64,000 bases of DNA from Vibrio sp. NTOU-M3 (GTDB lineage: Bacteria > Pseudomonadota > Gammaproteobacteria > Enterobacterales > Vibrionaceae), in contig NZ_CP162100.1 of the NCBI RefSeq assembly GCF_040869035.1, positions 1,674,001 through 1,738,000 on the forward strand. Reading direction: 5' to 3'. The position numbers and the translations under genes are program-made. Of the stretch, positions 9,844 through 18,952 are shown one piece after another; the stretch's first letter is position 1; every line of letters begins with the position of its first letter. Under the pieces are notes generated by a model that was not told the origin of the DNA, did not search any database, and saw only the letters and a list, made by a program, of their open reading frames with translations.

Positions 9844-10317
9844 TTATGCCTTGATAGCGTGTGAATTAAGCAGGTTTTCTACTTCCTTCATCAAAAATGT
9901 CAGCCCTTCTTCATCAACTTGTGAGAATCGGCCAACTTTTGGGCTGTCTATATCGAGCACTCCTGCAACGGTGCCTTTTAATGAAAAAGGAATCACGATC
10001 TCAGAATTACTTTCAGCATCACAAGCAATGTGACCTTCAAACTCATGCACATCATAAACACGCTGCACCTGATTAAACGCGACAGCAGTACCACATACAC
10101 CTCGACCTACAGGAATTCGTACACAAGCTGGCTTCCCCTGAAAAGGACCAAGAACAAGCTCATCTTCTTTCATCAGGTAAAAACCAACCCAATTGAGATC
10201 TTCGAGTTCCATATTTAGCAAAGCACTCAAGTTAGATAAATTAGCGATTAAGTCAGTTTCATCTTCCAGCAATGCTAAAGCCTGCTTGGTTAAGCGCTGG
10301 TAATGCTCTATTTTCAT
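9844..10317 (-). CDS. msrC: Free methionine-(R)-sulfoxide reductase (GAF domain)
   Basis: Reduces free methionine R-sulfoxide using a GAF-domain active site; E. coli YebR/MsrC is the model. I chose the ATG at 10317 because it has GGAAG at a good distance. The frame stays open 11 codons further upstream, but no family-like sequence is found there. The product has 157 residues. The three conserved cysteines are present in PACVRIPVGRGVCG and GHIACDAESNSE, with spacings of 10 and 24 residues as in the E. coli enzyme. The C-terminus VAGVLDIDSP is typical. It is transcribed divergently from the ABC exporter. Its position beside proQ-prc and letA-letB-rsmF matches the E. coli yebR neighbourhood. Confidence 0.93.
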   Translation of the reverse strand: MKIEHYQRLTKQALALLEDETDLIANLSNLSALLNMELEDLNWVGFYLMKEDELVLGPFQGKPACVRIPVGRGVCGTAVAFNQVQRVYDVHEFEGHIACDAESNSEIVIPFSLKGTVAGVLDIDSPKVGRFSQVDEEGLTFLMKEVENLLNSHAIKA

Positions 10318-10408
10318 AATAACTTCCATTTGAAAACGAGAGACTTGCATGCCGGATGTGCGTACAATCCCTCGCAGACATTAAATACTAAGCATTCTCA
10401 TTTAAGTA

Positions 10409-12205
10409 ATGAATAAAAACGATAACACAATTAGCCGCTCTTGGCTGATTACACAAGTGAAATTACACAAGCGCAAACTGATTGGGGCGAATATCATCGC
10501 CATCATCGCGACGCTTATCAGTGTCCCGATCCCATTAATGATGCCATTAATGGTTGATGAAGTGCTACTAAACCAACCCGCTACTGGGTTAGAAATCATG
10601 AATGCTGTACTCCCAGCTTCATGGCACACACCAACCGGATATGTCTTTTTTACTCTTTTCCTCGTCATCTTAATGCGTAGCGCTAGCCAAGCATTAAATA
10701 TTCTACAAAGCCGCCAGTTTACACTTGTTTCCAAAACCATTACCTGTCGTATGCGTCAGAAAATGATTGAGAAACTTGGTAAGATCAGTATTCGCCAATA
10801 TGAAACGAGAGGAAGCGGCGGTATCAACGCCCACTTGGTTACAGACATCGAAACAATTGATCAGTTCATTGGCTCAACATTAAGCAAATTTCTGATCAGT
10901 CTGTTAACCGTTATTGGCACCGCTGCAGTGTTGCTTTGGCTTGAATGGCGACTAGGTCTGTTCATTTTGCTGGTCAACCCAATCGTCGTCTACTTCTCAC
11001 GCAAACTTGGGAATAAGGTTAAGCACTTAAAAAAGAGAGAAAACCAGTCTTTCGAGCGTTTTCAAAATCGTTTAGTTGAAACGCTTGATGGTATCTATCA
11101 GCTGCGCGCTGCAAACAAAGAACGTGAATTTCTCAACCAATTAAATGCCCATGCAGACCAAATTCGCTCCGATGCGGACAAATATGCGTGGCAGTCTGAG
11201 GCTGCGGGACGGGTTTCATTTTTACTCTTTTTGCTAGGCTTCGAATTATTCCGAGCCGTCGCAATGCTGATGGTATTATTTAGCGACTTAACCATTGGCC
11301 AGATTTTTGCGGTCTTTGGATACCTTTGGTTTATGCTCGGTCCAGTTCAAGAAATCTTAAGTATCCAGTTTTCTTGGTATAGTGCAAAAGCTGCGTTAAC
11401 GAGAATCAATACTCTGTTGGAGTTGGAAGAAGAGTACCGGCCTAATAGCAAAGTGAACCCGTTCTCTCCAGAGAAAGAGGTCGATGTTCGAGTAGAAAAC
11501 GTAAATTTCTCCTACAACCAAGATCATAAAGTACTAAATGACCTCAGCCTAACTATTCCTGCAGGAAAGAAGGTGGCATTAGTCGGGGCAAGTGGTGGTG
11601 GTAAGTCCACGTTAATTCAACTACTTATTGGTGTTTATAGACCTGATTCAGGCTTAATTCGCTTCAACGGTGAAACAAGCGACGATATCACTTTTGATAT
11701 TATTCGCGATAAAATAGCTGTCGTATTACAGCAACCTATACTATTTAACGATAGCCTGAGGCATAATCTGACCTTAGGTTCCGACTACAGCGATCTTGAA
11801 TTGTGGCGAGCCTTAGAAGTTGCGCAAATGCAAGATGTAATCACTCAACTGAGTGATGGGCTTAATACACAAATAGGACGAAGCGGTATCCGTCTATCTG
11901 GTGGTCAACGACAACGTTTAGCGATCGCTCGAATGATTTTGAGCAATCCTCAGTTTGTTATTCTAGATGAAGCAACTTCCGCTTTGGACACTGCAACAGA
12001 AGCAGCCTTACACACAGCCCTATCGGAGTTTTTGAAAGGTAGAACCACATTGATTGTGGCGCACCGCCTTTCAGCGGTAAAACAAGCAGATTTAATTTAT
12101 GTACTAGAAGACGGTCAAGTGAGTCAGGCTGGTACACATGGAGAGCTAGTTGAACAAGAAGGCTTATATCAAACCTTATACGGCAGTGCACAATCTCACG
12201 CTTAA
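10409..12205 (+). CDS. ABC exporter, MsbA/multidrug-like half transporter
   Basis: 598 residues with the membrane domain and ATPase fused in one chain, the layout of homodimeric exporters. About six membrane segments fall within residues 20-310. The ATPase part has Walker A GASGGGKST, signature LSGGQRQR, Walker B FVILDEATSALD and switch-histidine motif IVAHRLS. There is no N-terminal C39 peptidase-like domain, so it does not look like a type I secretion ATPase. The substrate is unknown. The stop is 39 bases before letA on the same strand. The gene therefore sits inside the msrC-letA-letB-rsmF block, where E. coli has no such gene, so a role in envelope lipid or glycolipid export is possible but only inferred. 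The start ATG has no strong ribosome-binding site. Confidence 0.88.
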   Translation: MNKNDNTISRSWLITQVKLHKRKLIGANIIAIIATLISVPIPLMMPLMVDEVLLNQPATGLEIMNAVLPASWHTPTGYVFFTLFLVILMRSASQALNILQSRQFTLVSKTITCRMRQKMIEKLGKISIRQYETRGSGGINAHLVTDIETIDQFIGSTLSKFLISLLTVIGTAAVLLWLEWRLGLFILLVNPIVVYFSRKLGNKVKHLKKRENQSFERFQNRLVETLDGIYQLRAANKEREFLNQLNAHADQIRSDADKYAWQSEAAGRVSFLLFLLGFELFRAVAMLMVLFSDLTIGQIFAVFGYLWFMLGPVQEILSIQFSWYSAKAALTRINTLLELEEEYRPNSKVNPFSPEKEVDVRVENVNFSYNQDHKVLNDLSLTIPAGKKVALVGASGGGKSTLIQLLIGVYRPDSGLIRFNGETSDDITFDIIRDKIAVVLQQPILFNDSLRHNLTLGSDYSDLELWRALEVAQMQDVITQLSDGLNTQIGRSGIRLSGGQRQRLAIARMILSNPQFVILDEATSALDTATEAALHTALSEFLKGRTTLIVAHRLSAVKQADLIYVLEDGQVSQAGTHGELVEQEGLYQTLYGSAQSHA

Positions 12206-12244
12206 TTGTGACAATGTAACTATCCATTTAGGCGCTTCAGCATT

Positions 12245-13507
12245 ATGAAGCGCTATAGTTCTCCTTTGGTTTCTCATGAAGCCACACCTACCTCCATTCG
12301 CCTTTGTCAGGGTTGCGAATTACCCGTTGATGTATTGGATGTAAAGCAAGGTAAAAGCGCTCATTGTCCACGATGCGGCACCCAACTCTATCGAGGTGGC
12401 AGCCCATCCTTGTCCGGTAACTTGGCAATATCCATCACCTGTCTTTTACTTTTATTCCCAGCGCACTTTTTTGACTTCATTAAAATTCGCTTATTTGGAG
12501 TGATGATACCGGCAACGCTCCCATCAGGTGTATTCACCCTACTTCAAGAAGGATTTTATTTCCTATCTCTACTTATTATTTTCTGCAGCTCTATTGCACC
12601 ATTTTTGGTCTGCTCTTCGGTTGCCGGGGCTCACTTCGCACTTAAAATACGCTCTTTCAAGTTACTCAAATGGTCACTAAAAACAGTCCACCACCTCAAA
12701 CACTGGGTAATGATTGATGTTTTCTTAGTGAGCGTAGCCATCAGCTGTTTTAAACTGCAAGATTATTCCGATATTTTTGTTGGGCCTGGGTTATACAGTT
12801 TATTATTACTGCAACTATTTACTGTATTGTTACTCAGTCGCGTCAGTGTGAGGCGATATTGGGAAGCTTGGGATCAAGAGAAAAACTACCAGTTCGAAAA
12901 GAAAGAAATCCATTGCCATAGCTGTCACCTGTCACAGCCTGAAGGGGAACAATGTATACGATGCCACAGCCCTCTTCACCACCGTAAGCCCCGTTCATTA
13001 CAAAAAACATGGGCCTATTTAATCGCGGCTACCATTGCTATTTTTCCAGCTAACCTCATCGCCATATCTGTGTTGCTGACGAATGGACAAAGGCTGCAAG
13101 ACACTATTTTTTCCGGTGTTGCCTCACTTGTAAAAAGTGGTATGACAGGCATCGCTATCATTATTTTTGTTGCAAGTATCGTTGTCCCTGTCGCTAAAAT
13201 TTGTGGTTTGGCTTACATCTTACTCGCAATTAAATTCAAACGTTCGGTATACCACAGACAACGCATGGCCATCTATTTCCTTGTGAAATGGATAGGTAAA
13301 TGGTCAATGATGGATCTGTTTGTGATCTCGATTATGATGACCCTGCTCGACAGAGGCCAAATACTCGACTTTACGCCGGGATACGGAGCCGTAGCCTTTG
13401 GCATGGTGGTCGTTCTTACAATGCTTGCTGCTGAAAGTATCGACCCAAGATTTATTTGGGATAACTATCCCCAACCGTCAGAAAAAGAAGAGACTTTGAA
13501 TGAGTAA
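12245..13507 (+). CDS. letA: LetA/PqiA-family inner-membrane protein
   Basis: Inner-membrane partner of the MCE protein LetB (formerly YebS), part of a lipid-transport pathway between the two membranes. It has 420 residues in two similar halves. Each half starts with a zinc-ribbon-like pair of cysteine motifs (CQGC ... CPRC near residues 20-43, CHSC ... CIRC near residues 226-240). Each is followed by about four membrane segments. The second half contains VPVAKICGLAYILL and MMDLFVISIM, matching VISCFKL-type stretches of the first half and the PqiA family. It overlaps letB by 8 bases, indicating translational coupling. PqiA is the paralogue alternative; the size of the neighbour (seven MCE domains) favours Let over Pqi. 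Confidence 0.92.
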   Translation: MKRYSSPLVSHEATPTSIRLCQGCELPVDVLDVKQGKSAHCPRCGTQLYRGGSPSLSGNLAISITCLLLLFPAHFFDFIKIRLFGVMIPATLPSGVFTLLQEGFYFLSLLIIFCSSIAPFLVCSSVAGAHFALKIRSFKLLKWSLKTVHHLKHWVMIDVFLVSVAISCFKLQDYSDIFVGPGLYSLLLLQLFTVLLLSRVSVRRYWEAWDQEKNYQFEKKEIHCHSCHLSQPEGEQCIRCHSPLHHRKPRSLQKTWAYLIAATIAIFPANLIAISVLLTNGQRLQDTIFSGVASLVKSGMTGIAIIIFVASIVVPVAKICGLAYILLAIKFKRSVYHRQRMAIYFLVKWIGKWSMMDLFVISIMMTLLDRGQILDFTPGYGAVAFGMVVVLTMLAAESIDPRFIWDNYPQPSEKEETLNE

Positions 13508-16139
13508 CCAATCTTCTAACCAAAAATCCCATATGCCAGATATCAAACGAAATCGTGGCATATCTCCATTGTGGATTCTCCCGATATTAACGATGCTGCT
13601 GGCCGGCTGGCTCGTGGCAAAGGCCATTCATGACGCAGGTCAACGAGTTCAAATCTACTTCTCAGATGCGCAAGGGCTGGTGGCTGGTCGCACGACCATT
13701 CGCTATCAGGGTTTAGAAGTTGGGATGGTAAGAGAAATTAACCTGACTGAAGATCTGGAAAGCATCTACGTCGATGCCGATATCTACCCTGAAGCGACTA
13801 AATTGCTTTCAAAAGAAACTCGATTTTGGATGGTTAAGCCAACCGCAAGTTTGTCGGGTATCTCCGGCCTTGATACGCTTGTCTCGGGTAATTATATTGC
13901 CATTCAACCAAGCGATTCAGCCGAAGAGTCGGAGCCAGAAACGGTGTTCCATGCTCTTGAACGCGCTCCTTCAGACATTCTGACTAAAAATGGGCTCAAC
14001 ATTACGCTGAAAGCACGTGACCTTGGTGGAATATCCGTCGGCTCTCAGATTGTGTACAAAAAGATCCCTATCGGTGAAGTATACAACTATCAGCTTAATA
14101 ACGATGCGAAGAGCGTTATTATTCAAGCGTCAATCAAAGATGAGTACCGCAAGATCATTACCGACGAAAGTCGATTTTGGAACGTCAGTGGCATCGGTGC
14201 GCAAATTGGGTTCGAAGGCGTTGACGTGCGCCTTGAAAGCCTAAGTGCTCTCATTGGTGGCTCTATCGCTGTTGACTCTCCTGATGATGGCCAACCAGTT
14301 GCGGACAATACTCAATTTCGCCTTTACCGAGATTTGAAAACGGCTGGGCGCGGTATTCCAATCAAAATCACCTTACCTGATGAAAACCAAATCAGTGCTT
14401 CAGGTGCACCAATCATGTATCGCGGCATTGAAATTGGCCAAGTGACTGATTTGCAACTCAGTGAAGGTCGCAAAGAAATCATCGCTTCAGCGGCAATCCA
14501 ACCTGCATTTAACGATATGTTAAATAAAGGCAGCCGATTTATCCTCGAAGAAGCCAAAGTTTCTCTTTCTGGGGTAGAAAATTTATCCAATCTAGTTAAA
14601 GGTAACTTCCTAACACTCGTACCGGGTAAAGGTGACCGTTCAAGATACTTCACTGCCGTCCGCAAAAATGATTTCGCTAAGCAACAAGCTCGCTCAACAA
14701 GCGTTAGCTTGGTTTCTGATAACTCATTTGGTTTAGATGTTGGGGCAAATATTCTCTACCGAGGGATCACTGTCGGTTCAATCACTGAGGTTTCACTTGA
14801 TGGTGATAAGGTTCGATTCGACACACTCATTGACAACCAGTACGCACATCTTATCAAGTCACAGAACCGATTCTTTGTTACAGGCAGTGCAAGCGCTGAG
14901 CTCACTGAATCTGGACTTAATATTACTGTTCCGCCAGCCAAACAGCTTTTAACTGGTTCAATTAGCTTTGTTAGTGAAGGCAGTAATAGCGCACTGGAAG
15001 AATACCGTCTATTCCAAAGTAAATCCCTAGCTGAGCTAGCCAAATATAACCTATCAGGATCAACAAAAATCACGCTGTTTGCTCATGAGCTTCCACCAAT
15101 TTCGAAAGGCAGTCCTCTACTCTACCGAAACCTTCAAGTAGGTAATGTCGCTGACTTCCATTTGGTTGATGGCGGTGTCTACATCACTGCAAGTATCGAA
15201 AAGCAATACCAGCACTTAATTACAGCACAAACCGTGTTTTGGAACCGCTCCGGTGTGGAAGTGAACGCGAGCCTTGCTGGTGTAAGTGTCAAAGCCGCGC
15301 CATTAAAAACTATGATTCAAGGTGGGATTGCTTTCGACTCCCTACCGGGTGTGGAAAACAAGCAAAACGGCAAGTGGCTACTTTATGAAGATTTCAATAC
15401 CGCAAGAAAATTTGGCCATCTGATTACATTAATGTCGAAGGGTGAAAATACCATCACTCAAGGCACCGCAATCAAATATAACGGTGTAAAAGTTGGTGAA
15501 GTCACGCTTGTCATTCCAAACTTTACAAATGATAAAGTGGAGATTAAAGCCCGAATTATGCCGGAGTACGCCGCCAAACTTGCAAAAGCAGGCTCCTATT
15601 TCTGGATTCCCAAGACAAAAGTTGGCTTAGATGGCGTGAAGAATTTGCAGAACTTGTTATCGCAATCAATTAATGTTCTTCCCGGCACTGGTGCTGCCCA
15701 CAGTGAGTTTGAGCTCCATCATCAAGCTCAAATTACAAAAGGGGTTAAGTTTACCCTTCAAAGTGAAACCCGAGGCTCTGTCACCGTAGGTACGCCCGTG
15801 CTTTACCGTGAAATTGAAGTCGGAAAAGTTACGGATGTTAAATTAGGTGATTTCGCAGATCGCGTTATCTCTACCATTATTATTAAACCTGAATACGCAT
15901 ACCTTGTAAGACAAAACAGTGTATTCTGGAATACCTCTGGCGTTGATGTTTCGATCGGTTTGTCTGGAGCAAACATCAAAGCAGGAACATTAGACAGTAT
16001 TGTACGAGGTGGAATAACCTTTGGAACACCGGAAAATGCACACCTGCAATCTCCTGCTCGTTCAGGTCATGCTTTCTACTTGTATCCAACACCGGAAGAA
16101 AGTTGGCCTAAATGGCGAACCGCAATTCCTAAGCCGTAA
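13500..16139 (+). CDS. letB: LetB, seven-domain MCE lipid-transport protein
   Basis: Anchored in the inner membrane and thought to form a hexameric tube across the periplasm that carries lipids (E. coli LetB/YebT). It has 879 residues. One N-terminal membrane anchor (ISPLWILPILTMLLAGWLVA) follows about 22 cytoplasmic residues. I count seven MCE repeats, each marked by an (I/V)xYxxxxVG-type core: TIRYQGLEVG, QIVYKKIPIG, PIMYRGIEIG, NILYRGITVG, PLLYRNLQVG, AIKYNGVKVG and PVLYREIEVG. Seven is the LetB number (PqiB has three). It is coupled to letA by an 8-base overlap and followed by a strong terminator, so letA-letB, possibly with the ABC exporter, form the operon. Confidence 0.95.
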   Translation: MSNQSSNQKSHMPDIKRNRGISPLWILPILTMLLAGWLVAKAIHDAGQRVQIYFSDAQGLVAGRTTIRYQGLEVGMVREINLTEDLESIYVDADIYPEATKLLSKETRFWMVKPTASLSGISGLDTLVSGNYIAIQPSDSAEESEPETVFHALERAPSDILTKNGLNITLKARDLGGISVGSQIVYKKIPIGEVYNYQLNNDAKSVIIQASIKDEYRKIITDESRFWNVSGIGAQIGFEGVDVRLESLSALIGGSIAVDSPDDGQPVADNTQFRLYRDLKTAGRGIPIKITLPDENQISASGAPIMYRGIEIGQVTDLQLSEGRKEIIASAAIQPAFNDMLNKGSRFILEEAKVSLSGVENLSNLVKGNFLTLVPGKGDRSRYFTAVRKNDFAKQQARSTSVSLVSDNSFGLDVGANILYRGITVGSITEVSLDGDKVRFDTLIDNQYAHLIKSQNRFFVTGSASAELTESGLNITVPPAKQLLTGSISFVSEGSNSALEEYRLFQSKSLAELAKYNLSGSTKITLFAHELPPISKGSPLLYRNLQVGNVADFHLVDGGVYITASIEKQYQHLITAQTVFWNRSGVEVNASLAGVSVKAAPLKTMIQGGIAFDSLPGVENKQNGKWLLYEDFNTARKFGHLITLMSKGENTITQGTAIKYNGVKVGEVTLVIPNFTNDKVEIKARIMPEYAAKLAKAGSYFWIPKTKVGLDGVKNLQNLLSQSINVLPGTGAAHSEFELHHQAQITKGVKFTLQSETRGSVTVGTPVLYREIEVGKVTDVKLGDFADRVISTIIIKPEYAYLVRQNSVFWNTSGVDVSIGLSGANIKAGTLDSIVRGGITFGTPENAHLQSPARSGHAFYLYPTPEESWPKWRTAIPKP

Positions 16140-16160
16140 GCCACGCTTCATTGTTACTAA

Positions 16161-16189
16161 AAACGCAGCATATCCGCTGCGTTTTTTTA
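16161..16189 (+). terminator. Rho-independent terminator after letB
   Basis: Stem 16162-16169 with 16176-16183 (8 bp), followed by seven T. It separates letB from rsmF. Confidence 0.85.
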
Positions 16190-16238
16190 TCCATTTCGCT
16201 ATAATCCCACTCCTTTACACCTAATCGAGATTAACTCA

Positions 16239-17663
16239 GTGCACCAAAACGTTTATCTGCCAGACGACTTCCTCACCATGATCGAGTCCATCCTGCCATC
16301 ACAGCTAAATATGGAGGACTTTATTCAGGCATGTCAGCGCCCATTACGTAAAAGTATTCGCGTGAACACCTTAAAAATATCGGTCGAGGAATTTTGTCAA
16401 CGCGCAGAATTAAAAGGTTGGCAGTTGTCCCCAGTTCCTTGGTGTAAAGAAGGTTTCTGGATTGAAGCAGATGAATCAAAAGTACCTCTGGGTAATACCG
16501 CAGAACATATGGCAGGCCTTTTTTATATCCAGGAAGCCAGCTCGATGATGCCCGTCTCGGCACTTTTTAACTCAGATGATGCACATTTTACCGCGGTGTT
16601 GGATATGGCAGCCGCACCCGGTTCCAAAACAACGCAAATAGCAGCTTTGATGGAAAACAACGGCATTTTAGTTGCGAACGAGTTTTCATCAAGCCGTGTC
16701 AAAGTTCTCCACGCGAATATCGAACGCTGCGGTATCCGCAATGCCGCGCTGACGAACTTTGATGGAAGAGTCTTTGGCGGGTGGCTACCTGAACAATTTG
16801 ATGCCGTACTTATCGATGCACCTTGCTCTGGTGAAGGTACTGTGCGTAAAGACGCAGACGCCATGAAAAATTGGAGTAAAGCATCCGTTCTTTCGATCTC
16901 AGACACTCAAAAAGCGTTGATAGAAAGTGCATTTCACGCGTTAAAACCCGGTGGTAGCCTTGTATATTCAACCTGTACGTTGAGCGTAGAAGAGAACCAA
17001 CAAGTTTGTAATCACTTAAAAGAAACGTTTGGAGAAGCGGTTGATTTTGAACCTCTAACAGGCTTATTCCCACAAGCAGAAAAAGCGTTAACAGATGAAG
17101 GGTTTTTGCACATATTCCCTCAGGTGTACGACTGTGAAGGATTTTTCGTCGCTAAAATCAATAAAAAACAATCCGTGACACCTCCCGCAGTAAAAAAGCG
17201 TTTAGGTAAATTCCCATTTGAAAAAGCGTCAAAAAAAATCCATTCAGAGATCGCGACACAGCTGGAGCAAACACTAGGTATTGCTTTACCAGCAAATAGC
17301 TCAGTCTGGTTAAGAGACAATGATGTTTGGCTGTTTCCTGAAAATTTAGAACCTATGCTTGGCGAACTGCGTTTCTCACGGATGGGGATAAAAATCGCAG
17401 AAGCACATAAGAAAGGTTACCGTTGGCAGCACCAAGTAGCCACAACGTTAGCAACCGGAAATGAGCCTTGTGCTATAGCACTTTCAGTTGATGAAGCCAG
17501 AGAATGGTATATGGGACGAGATGTTCGACCAGAACAACAATCAGGTAAAGGGGAAGTGATTGTTAAACTCGGTAACGATGTGATTGGTTTAGGTAAATGG
17601 GTAGGAAATCGTGTAAAAAACGGTCTACCAAGAGAGCTAGTTAGAGATAAAAATCTTTTCTAA
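16239..17663 (+). CDS. rsmF: 16S rRNA (cytosine-1407-C5)-methyltransferase RsmF
   Basis: SAM-dependent methyltransferase that makes m5C1407 in 16S rRNA (E. coli YebU). It has 474 residues and starts with GTG at 16239. The N-terminal RNA-binding region contains RPLRKSIRVNTLKISV. The catalytic core contains the SAM loop MAAAPGSKTTQIAAL, the DAPCSGEG motif and the second cysteine in YSTCTLSVEEN, so both active-site cysteines of the m5C class are present. A C-terminal PUA-like region ends in PRELVRDKNLF, as in E. coli. It has its own promoter region after the letB terminator. The next transcription unit on the plus strand is the SdsR-like RNA. Confidence 0.97.
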   Translation: MHQNVYLPDDFLTMIESILPSQLNMEDFIQACQRPLRKSIRVNTLKISVEEFCQRAELKGWQLSPVPWCKEGFWIEADESKVPLGNTAEHMAGLFYIQEASSMMPVSALFNSDDAHFTAVLDMAAAPGSKTTQIAALMENNGILVANEFSSSRVKVLHANIERCGIRNAALTNFDGRVFGGWLPEQFDAVLIDAPCSGEGTVRKDADAMKNWSKASVLSISDTQKALIESAFHALKPGGSLVYSTCTLSVEENQQVCNHLKETFGEAVDFEPLTGLFPQAEKALTDEGFLHIFPQVYDCEGFFVAKINKKQSVTPPAVKKRLGKFPFEKASKKIHSEIATQLEQTLGIALPANSSVWLRDNDVWLFPENLEPMLGELRFSRMGIKIAEAHKKGYRWQHQVATTLATGNEPCAIALSVDEAREWYMGRDVRPEQQSGKGEVIVKLGNDVIGLGKWVGNRVKNGLPRELVRDKNLF

Positions 17664-17719
17664 TCGATAAACGTTAGTATGAAATTCTTACATAAGCCAG
17701 CATACGCTATATGATGTAC

Positions 17720-17823
17720 TACAATTAAATCATGGTTACATGAAGTATATCAAAAAGTTAGCGCAGGCTCTGTAGGAGCCCTTCCCCTAGACCCAGAACA
17801 AAGACGTTTTGGGTCTTTTTTTA
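17720..17823 (+). ncRNA. sdsR: SdsR (RyeB)-like Hfq-dependent small RNA
   Basis: From memory of the E. coli SdsR 3' half, the same blocks occur here in order: TTAGCGCA, a short GGCTC...GAGCC hairpin (17766-17780), CCCTTCCCCTAGACC, then a terminator hairpin (17789-17799 with 17806-17816, one G-U pair) and seven T. A candidate minus-10, CTATAT at 17707-17712, would start transcription near 17720. That gives a length of about 104 bases, the same as E. coli SdsR. A CTATA-type minus-10 suits sigma-S control, known for SdsR. The position downstream of rsmF agrees with the E. coli yebU...pphA-sdsR order. The 5' end is uncertain by several bases. In enterics SdsR represses porin and other mRNAs; targets here are unknown. 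Confidence 0.8.
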
Positions 17824-17827
17824 ACAA

Positions 17828-17852
17828 TAAAAAAGGCGCTAAATGCGCCCTT
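17828..17852 (-). terminator. Terminator of the cvfB-like gene
   Basis: Stem 17835-17839 with 17845-17849, followed on the minus strand by CTTTTTTATT. It faces the SdsR terminator only a few bases away. Confidence 0.7.
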
Positions 17853-17867
17853 TCAACTCAATCAATT

Positions 17868-18701
17868 CTAAACAAGGCGAATGCCATCTTTCTCGATGAT
17901 AATTTTACCTTGTTTGTACAGACCACCGATTGTTTTCTTGAATGTTCCCTTGCTGGTACGAAATGCAGAGAAGATCGCTTCCGGTGTAGATTTATCATTA
18001 AGTGGTAAGAAGCCACCTTTCTTTTCTAATAACTCTACAATTTTGCTGCTTAGATCATCCATTTTGTCGACACCGACTTTCTGCAACGCTAAATCGATTT
18101 TACCGTCTTCACGAACTTGCTTGATATAACCCTTCACCTTTTTACCAATGAACAGCTTACCAAAGACATCCGATTTGAAAATCACGCCCCAATGCTGACC
18201 ATTGATGATTGCTTTATAACCAAGGTCACTTCGTTCAGCAATAAGTAAATCAACCTGCTGGTTTTGTTGGTAATTTGCAGGGGTTTTATCCAACAGTTTG
18301 TTGAATTTTGTTGTACCAACAATACGCCCCGAAGCCTTATCCGTATAGACATACACAAGAATGTTCTGGCCCGCACTCAACCGACCACGTTGTTCACTAA
18401 AAGGCACTAATAGGTCTTTACCCTTAATTCCCCAATTCACGAACGCACCGGTACTATTAACCCCTTCAATTTTCATCAGCCCCCACTCCCCAACTTGGGC
18501 AATAGGTGTTTCAGTGGTTGCAACCAACTGATTGTCAGAGTCAAAATACAAGAAAGCATCAAGTGATTGGCCGACTTCGGTCCCTTCAGGCACAAATCGG
18601 TTTGGTAGCAGCGTCATCCCATAGTCGCCAGCTTCTAGAAACACGCCAAAATCAGCACGTTTCACAACTTCCAGATGATTTATCTGACCTACTTTAATCA
18701 T
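17868..18701 (-). CDS. cvfB: CvfB-like S1 RNA-binding protein
   Basis: 277 residues. It resembles the CvfB/YitL family: tandem S1-type OB folds followed by a C-terminal winged helix. The N-terminal stretch MIKVGQINHLEVVKRADFGVF and the later GAFVNWGIKGKDLLVPFSEQ are S1-like. A third RNA-binding-like region contains GKKVKGYIKQVREDGKIDLAL. The C-terminus (AFRTSKGTFKKTIGGLYKQGKI) is the winged-helix part. In Staphylococcus this family affects virulence-gene expression through RNA binding; the role in Vibrio is unknown. It is a single gene, convergent with the SdsR-like RNA. Confidence 0.88.
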   Translation of the reverse strand: MIKVGQINHLEVVKRADFGVFLEAGDYGMTLLPNRFVPEGTEVGQSLDAFLYFDSDNQLVATTETPIAQVGEWGLMKIEGVNSTGAFVNWGIKGKDLLVPFSEQRGRLSAGQNILVYVYTDKASGRIVGTTKFNKLLDKTPANYQQNQQVDLLIAERSDLGYKAIINGQHWGVIFKSDVFGKLFIGKKVKGYIKQVREDGKIDLALQKVGVDKMDDLSSKIVELLEKKGGFLPLNDKSTPEAIFSAFRTSKGTFKKTIGGLYKQGKIIIEKDGIRLV

Positions 18702-18952
18702 TTCAATTTATCTCTTTTTTTGTCCGTAGCATTGCTACCAACAAGGTAATTCTCAAAAAGCTCTATCGCAGCTCTTACATTGACTATAGCGTTCTACCCA
18801 TTTATTCCACCGATCCAGTCTGTCGATGCATGATCATTCAAATATTAAAAAGTGCTTAGAAGGCGGAAGGTTATACGCTACAAATTTGCGGTGATTATAC
18901 CTAAAGTCTGATATGCTTTCGAAAGATAATTCTATATTTTCTGGAGCTTTCA

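Noticed and set aside
10409-12205. The ABC exporter as the type I secretion ATPase of the giant adhesin
   Set aside because: It lacks the N-terminal C39-like domain usual for RTX exporters, has no adjacent membrane-fusion protein, and lies 37 kb away from the adhesin start in an envelope-lipid gene block.
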